DNA from: Prorocentrum cordatum | Lineage: Eukaryota > Sar > Dinophyceae > Prorocentrales > Prorocentraceae | Direction of reading: 5' to 3' | Length of the DNA: 64,000 nucleotides | NCBI GenBank assembly: GCA_963575745.1 | Contig: CAUYUJ010004752.1 | Location: 1 to 64,000, forward strand | In this document: piece by piece, positions 21,850 to 32,759 of the stretch | Layout: each line of letters starts with the position of its first letter | Numbering within the stretch: position 1 is the stretch's first letter | Made by a program: the position numbers and the translations under genes | Notes under the pieces: model-generated | The model's input: only the letters and a program-made list of their open reading frames with translations | Told to the model about the DNA's origin: nothing | Databases searched by the model: none

Positions 21850-24800
21850 TCCTCTGAGCCTCACTCCTCGCTCCTGAGGATTCGTTAAAGGGCCTGGACC
21901 CCACATTGCCGAATCTCTCGGGGCTTGTCGCGTCTGGGCGCCAAGAGGCACCGAAACGGGCCAAGAGGGCCCCAAGAGGCCCCCAAGACGGTCCAAGAGG
22001 GCCCCGAGTCGCCGAAAGATCGTCCCAAGACGCCCAAGATGCAAGAAGCCTCCAAGAGGCCTCCCAACAGGGCCCCAAGAGGCAAAAGTGATTCGTTTCC
22101 TCATGTGGTTGAAGGATTTGGGCGTGCTTGCCTTCTCGGCTTCCCGACCCTCCAAGGACGCCCAAGAGGCCCTCAAGACCACCCGGAGACGATCCAAGAG
22201 GCCTCCAAGAGGGCCCCAAGACGGGCCAAGAGCGCCCCAAGACGGCACACGAGGCGCCCTAGACGGCCCCAGAGGGCCCCCAAAAGGGGCCAGCGGCCAG
22301 AGAGAAGGAACACGAACCGAACATCCAAGCCTTCCGCCCCAAGAGGCCCCCAGGAAGCCCCAGGAGGCGCCCGCGAGGCCGCAACATGCCCCCAAGAGGC
22401 CCCCAAGAGGCCCAGAAGAAGCCCCCAAACGGCCTCCAAGTGGCTCTGAAAAAGCCTCCAAAAGGCCCCCGAGGGGTCCCCCACGAGATCCCAACGAACA
22501 TCCAATAGGCTTCATACCCACAACCCTAGCACGGTGGCGGGATAGGCCGAAAGCCGTCAGATCCGCCGCCCGCTGTCGATGCATCGCAGGGGTGCCTGGC
22601 GTGCTGGACCCTTTCGGTTTTGGTTCTTTTTCCCAAAGAACTCCCCCTGGCGCTTCGGCCCGTCCCGCCGGGGTCCCGGGAGGCTCTTCCAGGATTCCAA
22701 CGTCCACAATAAATCCGCCAAGACGGCTCAAGATGGCGTCCAAGATGGCCAAGATGGCCCAAGATGGCCTCCAAGATGGTCCAAGGTGGCCTCCAAGTCC
22801 GCCCAAGATGGTCCAAGACGGCCTCCAAGACGGCCCAAGAGAGTCCAAGACGGCCCCCCAGAAGCCTCCAAGACGGCCCAAGAGGCCTCCAAGAAAGAGG
22901 TCCTCCAGGAGGGCCCGAAGATGCCAAAATCATTGATTGTCTTCAGGTTTTTGAAGGATTTGGGGATTTGCTTCTTCTCGGCATTCCGACGGCTCAAGAC
23001 GGCCCAAGAGGCCCCAAAGATCGCCCAAGAGGCCCCCAAGAGGGCCCCATGACGGCCCAAGAGGCCTCCAACACGCCCAAGATGGCCTCCAACACGCCCA
23101 AGATGGCCTCCAAGACGGCCCCGAAGCGCCCCAAGAGGGCCCCAAGTCGGCCCAGAAAGACCCCCAAGACGGCTCCCGACGGCGTCAGACGTGCCAGGAA
23201 CCCACCAAGATGGCCGAAGTTGGCTCGAAGCTGGCCCAAGACGGCCCAAGAGGCCCCCAAGAAGGCCTCCAGGAAGGCCAGAAGAGGTCAAAAACATGGA
23301 TGTTCCGAAAGCATTTGACGGATTTTGACATGTGCTTCTTTTCGGCCTTCCGACGGCCCGAGACGACCAAAGAGCCCCCAAAGATCGCCGAAAGATCGCC
23401 CAAGAGGCCTCCAAGATGGCCCCAGAACGGCCCAAGAGGGCCCCAAGACGGCCCCAAGAGGCCCCCAAGACGGCACAGGAGGCCTTTAAGACGCCCAAGA
23501 TGGCCTCCAAGACGGCCCTGGAGCATTCCAAGAGGGCCCCAAGTCGGCCCATAGAGGCCCCCCAAACGGCTTCCGTCAGACGGACCAGGAGCCCACCAAG
23601 ACGGCCAAACATGGCCCTAAGATGGCCCAAGACGGCCCAAGAGGCCTCCAAGAGGGCCTCCAGGAAGGCCCGAAAAGGCCAATATCATTGATTTGCCATG
23701 GGTTTTTGAAGGATTGTGGCATTTGCTTTTTTCTGCCTTCCGACGGCCCGAGACGGCCCAAGTGCCCACAAAGATCGCCCAAGAGACCCAAGACACGGCC
23801 CCAAGAGGCCCCCAAGACGGCCCAAGAGGTCTCCAAGACGCTCAAGATGGCCTCCAAGACGGCCCAAGAGCCCTCCAAGACGTCCTCCAAGACGGCCCAG
23901 AAGGGTCAGAATGGCCTCCAGACGGCCAAGATGACCCTCAAGATGCCCACGTGTTCCCCGAAGGCTTTCCAAACCGATTCGGGGAGCACATGGTCCGACA
24001 GCTTGGCAGGCCTCTGGCCTCAACGTTCGGCCACATAGGCGCTTCCACAAAGGCAGGGGGCGGCGGTGATTCGCCGTAGGCGTCTTCGATCCGCCGCCCC
24101 CTGTCGATGCATCGCGCGGTGCCTGGCGTGCTGGACCCTTTCGGTTTTGGTTTTGGCTCTTTTTCCAAAAGAACTCCCCCTGGCGCTTCGGCCCGTCCCG
24201 CCGGGGTCCCGGGAGGCTCTTCCAGGACCCCAACGTCCACAAAAAATCTCCCAAGACGGCTCAAGATGGCGTCCAAGATGGCCAAGATGGCCCAAGATGG
24301 CCTCCAAGATGGTCCAAGATGGCCTCCAAGTCCGCCCAAGATGGTCCAAGACGGCCTCCAAGACGGCCCAAGAGAGTCCAAGACGGCCCAAGACGGCCCC
24401 GCAGAGGCCTCCAAGACGGCCCAAAAGGCCTCCAAGAGGTCCTCCAGGAGGGGGGCCCGAAGAGGCCAAAATCATTGATTTTCTTTAGGTTTGGCAGGCC
24501 TCTGGCCGCAACGCTCGGCCACAGAGGCGCTTCCAATAAAGGCAGGGGGCGGCGGTGCTTCGCCGCAGGCGTCTTCGATGCGCCCTCTGTGGCTGGCGTG
24601 CCCAGGAGGCGCCCAAGAGGCCTCCTCATCCTCCTCCTCCTCCTCCTCCTCCTCCTCCTCCTCCTCCTCCTCCTCCTCCTCCTCCTCCTCCTCCTCCTCC
24701 TCCTCCTCCTCCTCATCCTCCTCCTCCTCCTCCTCTCCTCCTCCTCCTCCTCCTCCTCCTCCTCCTCCTCCTCCTCCTCCTCCTCCTCCCCCTCCTCCTC

Positions 24801-25870
24801 CCCCTCCTCCTCTTCTTGCTCCCCCACGCGTTCTCCGAAGTCTTTCCGAACCGACTCGGGGAACAACTGGCCCGATAGCTTGGCCAAGCTCTGGCCCAGC
24901 TGTCGGCCACAGAGGCGCTTCCAAAGGGGCAGGGGGCGGCGGTCATTCGCCGTAGGCGTCTTCGATCCGCCGCCCCCTGTAGCTGGCGTGCTAATCGTTG
25001 GTTATTGGTTCTTTTGAAACTCCCCCTGGGGCTTCGGCACAGCGCGCCGGCCAACCAGAAGTTGCAACGACCGTTGGTCTCTCTGCTCAAAACGGTCCCC
25101 AGAGGGCCTCCAAGACGGCCAAGATGGCTCCTCCTCCTCCTCCTCCTCCTCCTCCTCCTCCTCCAAGATTGCCTCCCAGATGACTCCGAGATGCCTCCAA
25201 GATGGCCGCCAAGACGGTCCCAATATGCTCCAAGACGGCCAGGATGGCCCCAAGAAAGCTGGAGACGGCCCAAGATAGATCCAAGAAGGATCAACAAGGG
25301 TTCAAGACGCCCAAGAGGCCCCCAAGATCGCTCCAAGAGCGCCCAAGAGACCTCCAAGATGGCCCCATGACGGCCCAAGAGGCACCCCTAAGATGGCCAG
25401 AAGAGGACCCAAGACGGCCCAAGACTGCCCACAAGACGCCCAAGATGGCCTCCAAGATGGCCCTGAGAGGGGCCAAAGACGGCCCAGAGAGGCCTCTGGG
25501 ACGGCTTCCGACGGCTTCCGACGGCTTCCGACGGCCTACGACCTACGACGGCCAAAGAGGACCCCAAGAAGCTCCCAAAGACACCCAAGAGGCCCAAGGA
25601 GGCCCCCAAGAGAGAGGCCTCCAAGAAGCCCCCAGGAAGCTCCCGGAAGACCCCAAGCGTGCCCCAATAGGCTCCCAAGAAGCCTCCTCCTCTTTTTTCC
25701 TCCCTCACCACCTCCTCTTCTTTCTCCCCCACGTGTTCCCCGAAGTGTTTCCACAACGGCTGGGGGAAAACATAGTCCCATAGCTTGGCCGAGCTCTGGC
25801 CACAACGTTCGGCCACATAGGCGCTTCCAATAAGGTCGGGGGCGGCGGTGATTCGCCGTAGGCGTCTTCG
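21850..25870. repeat. 4 kb degenerate CCCAAGA(C/G)GGCC array
   Basis: Short units such as CCCAAGACGGCC, TCCAAGAGGCC and CCAAGATGGCC fill the region. It contains higher-order copies: GCGTGCTGGACCCTTTCGG-like blocks near 22598 and 24125, and a block with GGCCACA(T/G)AGGCGCTTCCA plus GGGGGCGGCGGT at 24025, 24518, 24905 and 25810. A (TCC)n tract lies at 24625-24815 and another at 25125-25160. Open frames (W/G/L/S-rich on the minus strand) are artefacts. I see no gene. Confidence 0.85.
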
Positions 25871-26540
25871 ATATCTCTCCCTCCCTATCCCTGTCTCTGT
25901 TTCTCTCTCTCTCTCTCTCTCTTTTTCTCCCTGTCTCTACCACGCGTCTGACCTTCTCTGTCCTCCTTGTTATCCTTTCCATCGTCCGCCTCAGTTGCCT
26001 CGTCCGCTCCCACTCACGGACGTCGGCGGAATCGGCGTCGCCGTGGTCGTCACCCTCCTACTGTTCCCCCAACTCATCCTCATCCTTGTCCTGATCCTTT
26101 TCCTCCTCATCGCCCACATCCTCCTTCTCGCACGACGTGATGACCGATAATCACCACTACGGAATACGATCGCGCATTCATGCACAAGCATTCGGACTCA
26201 AGATCGCAACATCTATGATGAAACCGTCGCGCTGCCAGTGATTGCAATCCGCGCGGAGCACGACCGGCGCAGCTCAATCTCGGATTGCAATGCGAGTCCG
26301 AGCGCGGCTACAACAGCCCAGCATCAGCGCGCGCTCGAATGGGCCTCGGCTGAGCCGGGCGGACAGCGGACATCCCGCACCGTTCAGCGGACTCTTTTTT
26401 TTCTGGGGGGAGGGAGAAGGCGATGCCCGAACCCCTGGTCCTGGTAGGCGTAGATTGCCCGGAGGTCGTGGCGCCCAGTGTGGATGCTCCGAAAGAGTAC
26501 CCGCTGGCCCACCCATTGGGGCATCCTGCGGCATCCTGCT
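25871..26540. other. CT-rich then unique sequence, no gene
   Basis: A (TC)n patch lies at about 25893-25925, followed by C/T-biased and then ordinary sequence to 26540. Nothing is recognised. Confidence 0.4.
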
Positions 26541-27075
26541 CCTCCTCCTGCGTCTCCTCCTCCTCCTCCTCCTCCTCCTCCTCCTCCTCCTCCTCCTTTG
26601 CACCTTCTTGACGTGTCTTCCTCCTCCTCCTCCTGCTCCTCCTCCTCCCCCTCCTCCTCCTTTTCCTCCTCTCCTCCTCTCCTCCTCCCCTCTCCTCCTC
26701 CTCCTCCTCCTCCTCCTCCTCCTCTCCCTCTCCTCCCCCTTCATATCCTCCCCCTCCTCCTCCTCCTCTCTCCTCCTCCTCCTCCTCCTCCTCTCGCGGG
26801 CGGGCGGGCGGGCGCGCCTCAGCTCTCCCTCCCTCTCTCTCTCTCTCTCGCGCCGACTCTCTGGCTCTCTCTCTCTCTCTCTCTGTCTCTCTCTGGCTCC
26901 CTATGTTTCCCCCCCGCTCGTGCTCTCGCCGTCTCTGTCTCTCCGGCTCCCTCCTCCCTCCCTCTCCGTCTCTCTCATTCTCTCTCTATATCTCTCTCTC
27001 TCTCTCTCTCTTTTTCCCTCTCCCTCCCTCGCTGTTTCGCTGTCTCTCTCCCTCTCTCTCCCTCTCTCTGTTTTT

Positions 27076-27106
<31 letters not shown>

Positions 27107-27110
27107 AGGA
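26541..27110. repeat. TCC then TC microsatellite field
   Basis: (TCC)n at 26540-26800, a short GGGCGGGCGGGC patch, then (TC)n with TCTCTG and CCTC variants to 27108. Confidence 0.9.
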
Positions 27111-27639
27111 CGGACTCTGACTGGTTCTGATGATACGGGGCGGGTCACACACGCACACACATCGGCACGCAGGCCCGAGCGAGGAGGCAAGCCTACGCTG
27201 GCTCACGGCCGCAACGGGACCCTGAAGCCGCGGGCAAGCGGACTGAGGGCCCCCCAGGCTATGCCGAGGACGCCGAGGCTAGACCCAGTAGGAGGCCAGC
27301 CAGGAGGCCCCAGCGGGCCAGAAAATGACAAACGCGCTGCCCCGACGGCCCTCGAGGAGAAGCACACGACCAGCAGAGGCGGGCTAGGGCGGCCACGCAC
27401 GACGGGCCTCCCTCCGCGACCAAACCGATCATCCGAACGGCGTCCTGGATCTCCGAGCCCGTGGACGGCGGGGGCCCGATGCCAGGGCAAGGCTGCGCGA
27501 AGCGGCACTTCGCGGCGATCATCCAAACAAGTGTGTCCAAAGGGCGCCAGAGCGTAGGGCATCGCCTCAACGGTCCTCTCCTCCATCTTCCGTCCTTTGC
27601 TCTGATGTTTCTTCGTATGTTTGTTCGTTTTCTTCTTCC

Positions 27640-27710
27640 TCCTCCTCCTCCTCCTCCTCCTCCTCCTCCTCCTCCTCCTCCTCCTCCTCCTCCTCCTCCT
27701 CTAAAGAACA
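27640..27710. repeat. TCC microsatellite within otherwise unique sequence
   Basis: An almost uninterrupted (TCC)n of about 64 bp. The surrounding 27.11-28.50 kb is GC-rich and unique. Apart from the possible transposase fragment next to it, I see no gene. Confidence 0.9.
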
Positions 27711-27835
27711 AGGTGTGGTCCACGCCGCTCCTCTTCTGGCGCGCGTACCACACCGTAACCTTGTTGTCCTCTTGGTCCACGTGATACTTCGATTCATCGA
27801 CGAAGATGTCGACAGCCGCGGCCTGGCCTTCTCCT
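27703..27835 (-). pseudogene. possible Tc1/mariner-type DDE transposase fragment
   Basis: On the minus strand one frame reads AVDIFVDESKYHVDQ followed by a VTVWYARQKR-type segment and DHTLFF. This resembles the FxDExK...VWxxxG neighbourhood of IS630/Tc1/mariner transposases, where the Asp of DE is catalytic. It is cut after about 45 residues by the (GGA)n tract on this strand, and no further catalytic block is found on either side. It could equally be chance. Confidence 0.22.
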
Positions 27836-28506
27836 GCAAGTCCTTCTTCCGTTTCTGGGGGGGGAGCTCCTGCATTCGGCGGTGGACAAGCCTCCCTTTA
27901 GTAGACCTCCCCTTAGTGAAAACTGCCAGGGACCGAAACCGACGGACCTGGACCCGCAAAAAATGACGGCCGCGACGCCCTCTCGCGAACCGAAAACGGC
28001 CAATTCCTTAATCGACGTGTCAGGGTAGGAGGTCTGTCCACCCCCGATGCATGCAGCGCGGCTCCACCTCCTCGAGAAGGCCGGGGCCCGCCGCGGGGAT
28101 GTCCACGGACCCGCTCCCCAGCGCGCGCAGGGAGAGGGTGTGGTGTGGTCCGCCCTGAGGCTGCGGATCTGGCCGTCACGGCTGGACTCTCCTCGACCTG
28201 CCGCGGGCTCTCCCGGTGGGTGCTGCTGAAGACCTGGCCGCCGCCCTCGGGTTCGCATTCCTCCAAAGATCGTCTTGAGGAACACGGCCCTCGTGCGCCG
28301 CCCTGCCCCCGACAAATAAGCGCATGGCCACCGCGCTGCGCCTCCAGGCGGCTTGGTCGCCGGGCTCCACGCCTGCCTGCCGCGTGTGCTGCTGGTGCTC
28401 GGGCAGGGTGCCCTCGATCCTGTCCTCCTGCTCGACGGCCCTGCGGCTGTTGTCGCTGGTGGAGCTCTGGTCCTCGCCGATGCGCAGGGGCTCCTTCGCC
28501 TCCATT

Positions 28507-28668
28507 TGTAAAGGGGCCCCAGGACACACAAATAAATACACACAAAGAAAAGGATCCCAAATCTTCTTATATTTTCAAAGTTTTTGTCATCCCCCCCAAT
28601 CCCCATATGTTGCCACATTTTCCTTGGAATCGACGATGGATTGTGTCTGTGTGTTTCTTTCCCTCCTG
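28507..28668 (+). repeat. dispersed ~160 bp repeat family B, copy 3
   Basis: Starts AAGGGGCCCCAGGACACAC and ends at the GACGATGGATTGTGTCTG block. It has the same internal order as the other copies. Confidence 0.75.
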
Positions 28669-29770
28669 ATTTTTTTGGGGACCTGTTTCCATGTGACCTC
28701 CCAGGAGTTGTTGATGTCCTGGCCTGTGGTGCCGCTGGCGACTACCCAGGCGCCGTGGACCAAGACCCACCTTGGAGGGGTAGTGGGCATAGGCGACTTC
28801 ACCGTTGCCGCCTCCTCCAGCCTCTTGTGACTGGTCTTGGGCAGGGGCCGCTGGAGGTGAGTCAGAGCCTCCTGCTTCATTCATGTCCTCCAGAAACTCC
28901 CAAGCCTTCTTCTTCTTGATGATGCTCCCGCTGAAGCCGCAGCCCAGCTCGTCCGGAGGAGGAGGGAGGAGGAGGAGGAGGAGGAGGCGGAGGAGGAGGA
29001 GGAGGAGGAGGTGGAGGGGCCCAGGATGGCCAACGAAGGCGATGACCTCCGTGGCCGATCCAACGGCCCGAGCGAGGTGCTCGAGCTCTCACCCAAGCGC
29101 GCCTGCAGGAGCAGAGTGCTGCGGAACAGTATATACATATACGACCACGTCAGAGCTCAAAGGTGAATGAACGGAGACAATTGTGTTGTAAAGTGCCGAA
29201 CTCGGCACACTCGCGTGCATTCGTGAGGGCGGAGCTCGTGGCTAGCGGGGGGCTAAAACTCGCTAAGCGCGGCGTGCACAGGCGGGGCTCGAGCGGCGGG
29301 CGGCGATCAAGGCGCGAGTGCCAGGCCTCCTATCTTCATAAGTGGCCATTTCTGCGGAACAGAGTGCCGTGGATGAGCAGTGGCATCAGGGGGGAACCTG
29401 CTGCAGCCCGCCAGCGCTGCGCCGTTCCCAGATGGCGCTGGAAAGGAGGAGATCTCGCTCCCACTCTCTCTCCCCCCTTCGGAAAATGGGGAGGAGGCGG
29501 AGGCGGAGGAGGAGGCGGAGGCGGAGGAGGAGTCCGGGGAAGATAGGGCCAGGCGGGAGACCACAGAGGGGCCACAGAGGGAGGCGGAGGGGGGGCCACA
29601 GAGGGAGATAAGGGGGAGGCGAGAGGGAGAAACCGAACCCAGACCTCCGACGCCGTGTTTTGGGGTCACAGTCGTGAGCCTCCAGAGGTGCTGCTCCCTT
29701 CCCTGGGCCCAGCCTCTCATCCCGAGTCGCTCTCGGACGGCCCCGTACGAGCGCATCCCCCGCATCCAGC
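28669..29770. other. no supportable gene; short GGA/GGC tracts
   Basis: (GGA)n near 28955-29022 and GGAGGC units near 29487-29530, then GGGGCCACAGAGGGAG repeats near 29565-29610. Other sequence is unique; open frames are unrecognised. Confidence 0.45.
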
Positions 29771-29818
29771 AGCCTAGTCGTCGTCGTCTTCGTCGTCATC
29801 ATCGTCGTCTCGTCGTGT

Positions 29819-29853
<35 letters not shown>

Positions 29854-30397
29854 TGGTCGTGGTCGTCGTCGTGGTCGTCGTCGTCGTCGTCGTCGTCGTC
29901 GCAGGCGCCGCCGCCCGCGGGCACCGCAGGCGCCAGCCGCCCCGGCTGACGAAGCGCTCGAAGGAGGCCAGCTCCTCGTCCAGGGCGTGCAGCACCTGCT
30001 CGCGCAGGCTCCGATTGGCCTCGCCCTGGCGCGGCACGGGCCTCGTTGGGCCTCGTCGGCGTTGTCGTACTGATCGTCGTCGTCGTCAAAGTCGTCGAAG
30101 TCGTCGTCGTCGTCTTCGTCGTCGTCGTCATTGTCGTCTTCGTCATCGTCGTCTTCGTCGTCTTCGTCGTCTTCGTCGGCGTCGTCGTCTTCGTCGTCGT
30201 CGTCGTTGTCGTCGTCGTCGTAGTCGTCTTCGTCGTCGTCGTCGGCGCTAGCTGGTATCGGCATCGTCGGCGTCTTCGTGCTGGTCGTTGTAGTAAAGCG
30301 TCTTCGGCCTCGTCGTCGCAAGCGTCTGTGTCGCTGGTGCTCCCTAGCGTCGGCGTCGCCGTTGCAAACGTCGCCGTCGCCGTTGCCGTCGCCGTCG

Positions 30398-30442
<45 letters not shown>

Positions 30443-30653
30443 TCTGCGTCTTCTCCGTCGTCGTGAAGCAGCGTCGACCGCGTCGTCGTCTGGGTCGTCG
30501 GCGCTGGCCCGAGTCGGCGTCGGCGTCGTCGTCGCCGTCGTAGAAAAGCGTCGCCCTCGTCGTCGTGGATGTCGTGGCCATCGTCGTAAAGCGACGCCGT
30601 CGTCGTCGTGGTCGTGGTCGTGGTCGTCGTCGTGGTCGTCCCTGCCATCCCTG

Positions 30654-30712
<59 letters not shown>

Positions 30713-30960
30713 CAGGGCGATGGCTGGCGTCGGCGTCGTCGGTGGCGCTGGAGTAATTAGTCGCTCGATGTCGTCGTCGGCGGCGCCGGTGCTGGCGTGG
30801 ACGTGCGACGGCGACCTCGCCGTCGCTGGCGCCGGCATAAGCATGGGCGGCGACGGCGTCGCCGCCGCCGTCGTCGGCGTCGGTGTCGACGTCGCCGCCC
30901 CTCGTTCAGCGCGGGCGATGGAGGCCCGAAGCGCTGCGCGGCACCTCGTGGTGTTGGGCC
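29771..30960. repeat. GTC trinucleotide field (~1.2 kb)
   Basis: (GTC)n with TTC, GGC and GTG variants, cleanest at 30400-30440 and 30655-30715. A G-C-rich unique island at 29905-30055 interrupts it. It reads as poly-Val, poly-Ser/Arg or poly-Asp and is not coding. Confidence 0.85.
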
Positions 30961-31627
30961 CATCTCCCCTCTCGCCTCCCCTCGCCTCCGCTCCCGCCGC
31001 CTCGCCGCCCGCCCCCGCCTCGTCGCCTCTCGTCGCCTCTCGTCGCCTCTCGTCGCCTCCTCGTCGCCTCCGTCCGCCTCATCGCCTCCCGTCGCCCCCG
31101 CTCCCCTCGCCTCCGCTCCCGTCGCCTCGCTTCTGCCCCCGCTCCTCCGCCCCGCTCGCTCCGCTCAACTCCTGCCCCCTCCCCTCCTCGCCCGCCCTGG
31201 ACGGTCGCGGTCAGGAGCTTCTGCCCAGCGCGTCGCGGCGGCAGCCTTGGCGACACGCTGTGCCCTGCGAGCCCATAGCGTGTCGCTCCGCTGACTGCGC
31301 GGGCCGGGGGGCCGGGGAAGGCTCGGGAGGTGGACGCTTGAGGGCAGTAACCGGCTGGCGCGTCGCGCCGAAGCGTGGTGGGCCATAAACCAGAGCTCTT
31401 GACGCCAGACCGGCAGCGCAGCGGTCCGCGGCACCTCGTGGTGTCGGGCCCCTCTCCCGGGTGCCCCTCTTTCGCACCCGCTCCCCTCCCCTCCGCTCCG
31501 CTCCCCCCCGCCCGTCCCAATCGCTGCCGCCCGACTTGCTCCGCTCCACTCCTGCCCCCTCCCCTCATCGCCAGCCCTGGACCTCTCGTCCACCCCAGGG
31601 AGGGGGAGGGGGAGGGGAAGGGGGACA
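30961..31627. repeat. CGCCTC/CGTCGCCTC-rich array
   Basis: Degenerate short units (CTCGTCGCCTCT, CGCCTCCGCTCC) to about 31140, then two partly similar blocks ending CTCCGCTC(A/C)ACTCCTGCC near 31160 and 31540. Both are preceded by GCGGCACCTCGTGGTG(T) at 30940 and 31429, so this is a local ~490 bp duplication. Confidence 0.6.
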
Positions 31628-32160
31628 AACTAGGTGCGCTCGCGTCATATCTGACATCCTACCCCCCCCTCCCATCCCTTACCATGGCGCAGATCCCCTC
31701 TCTACTCGCACAGTCGGATGTCGAGCAAGGCAATGATCCCGAAAGGGTACGCGATGCATTGTAGAGCACGGCATGGCATGGCGTAAAAGAGCACCGCAAA
31801 GCGCAGCATCAACCTAGCATTGCATTGCACGTCGTGGCATGGCACGGGAAATGACGCCAGCGCTGCAGCGGGAGCACGAGTCGAAACGAGCGGAAACGCG
31901 GAAATGAGGCCAGCGCTGCAGCGGGAGCACGATTCGGAACGAGCGGAAGCACGGAAATGAGGCCAGCGCTGCAGCGGGAGCACGATTCGGAACGAGCGGG
32001 GCCCGAAAATGAGGCCGGCGCCTCAGCGAGAGCAGCATTTTGAAAAAAATGCAAGCGAAAACCCAACTCCGGGGAAACCTGTGTGTAAAAAACAGTACGC
32101 GGGGGGGTCGGACACTCCCAGGCCGTCATCAGGGGAAGAGGGAGAGTAGTATTCATATTG
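31628..32160 (+). repeat. duplicated block C, copy 2
   Basis: Begins AACTAGGTGCGCTCGCGTC, then CGGCATGGCATGGCGTAAAA, then three 53 bp units (starting near 31901 and 31954), as at 17261. It extends further to a GGCCGTCATCAGGGGAAG block and TATTCATATTGAGT, which reappear in inverted form at 57740-57790. Confidence 0.8.
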
Positions 32161-32167
32161 AGTAATC

Positions 32168-32305
32168 GTGGAGGAGGAGGAGGAGGAGGAGGAGGAGGAG
32201 GACGAGGAGGGGGAGGAGGAGGAGAAGGATGAGGAGGAGGAGGAGGGGGAGGAGGAGGAGGAGGAGGAGGAGGAGGAGGAGGAGGGAGGAGGAGGAGAAG
32301 GAGGA
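32168..32305. repeat. GGA microsatellite
   Basis: Interrupted (GGA)n. The following 32306-32759 is unique, contains a C-run near 32627-32640, and has no recognisable gene. Confidence 0.9.
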
Positions 32306-32759
32306 GGACCCCTCCCTGCTAGAACACAGCGAGGGCGGGCGCGCCCCCCTCCCCGCACGCGCGCAGGTGCCGCCGCGAGGTCGCCCTCTCGCCTGGGAGC
32401 GCTCGTGCAATGCGCTCTGTCGAGGCCCGTGTGACATCTTGCCGTCGCTCGGACGTCCATTTCCTGTGCTTTTTTCGGTTCCGTGCGTGGCTTTTTCGCC
32501 AAATGATCAAGGATGCTCCAAGATGGCCCTCGCCGAAGAATAAAAGGCAAACGTCCGAGCGATGCCAAGATTCGATTCGCTCCCCGCCCTCCCTCCGCCC
32601 CGGTCCCTCTCCTTCCTCGCCTCCTTCCCCCCCCCCCGCCCCCCCGCCGCCTCCACTCCCGCCCCACGGGACCCTGCGGCGCACCCAACCCTTGCTGCGC
32701 GCGTGGCGCCTGTGCCCACGACCACCGACCACGAGCGAGATCGCGTTGCAGGGTCCGCG

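Noticed and set aside
21796-25833. Trp/Gly/Leu-rich minus-strand frames, up to 360 codons, that look like a repeat protein
   Set aside because: Produced by the CCCAAGA array. The units are not a multiple of three, the frame changes within the array, and no residue pattern is conserved independently of the DNA repeat.
28176-28541. Minus-strand 121-residue frame with a protein-like composition
   Set aside because: Two other frames over the same bases are open too, it starts inside repeat family B sequence, and no motif is recognised.
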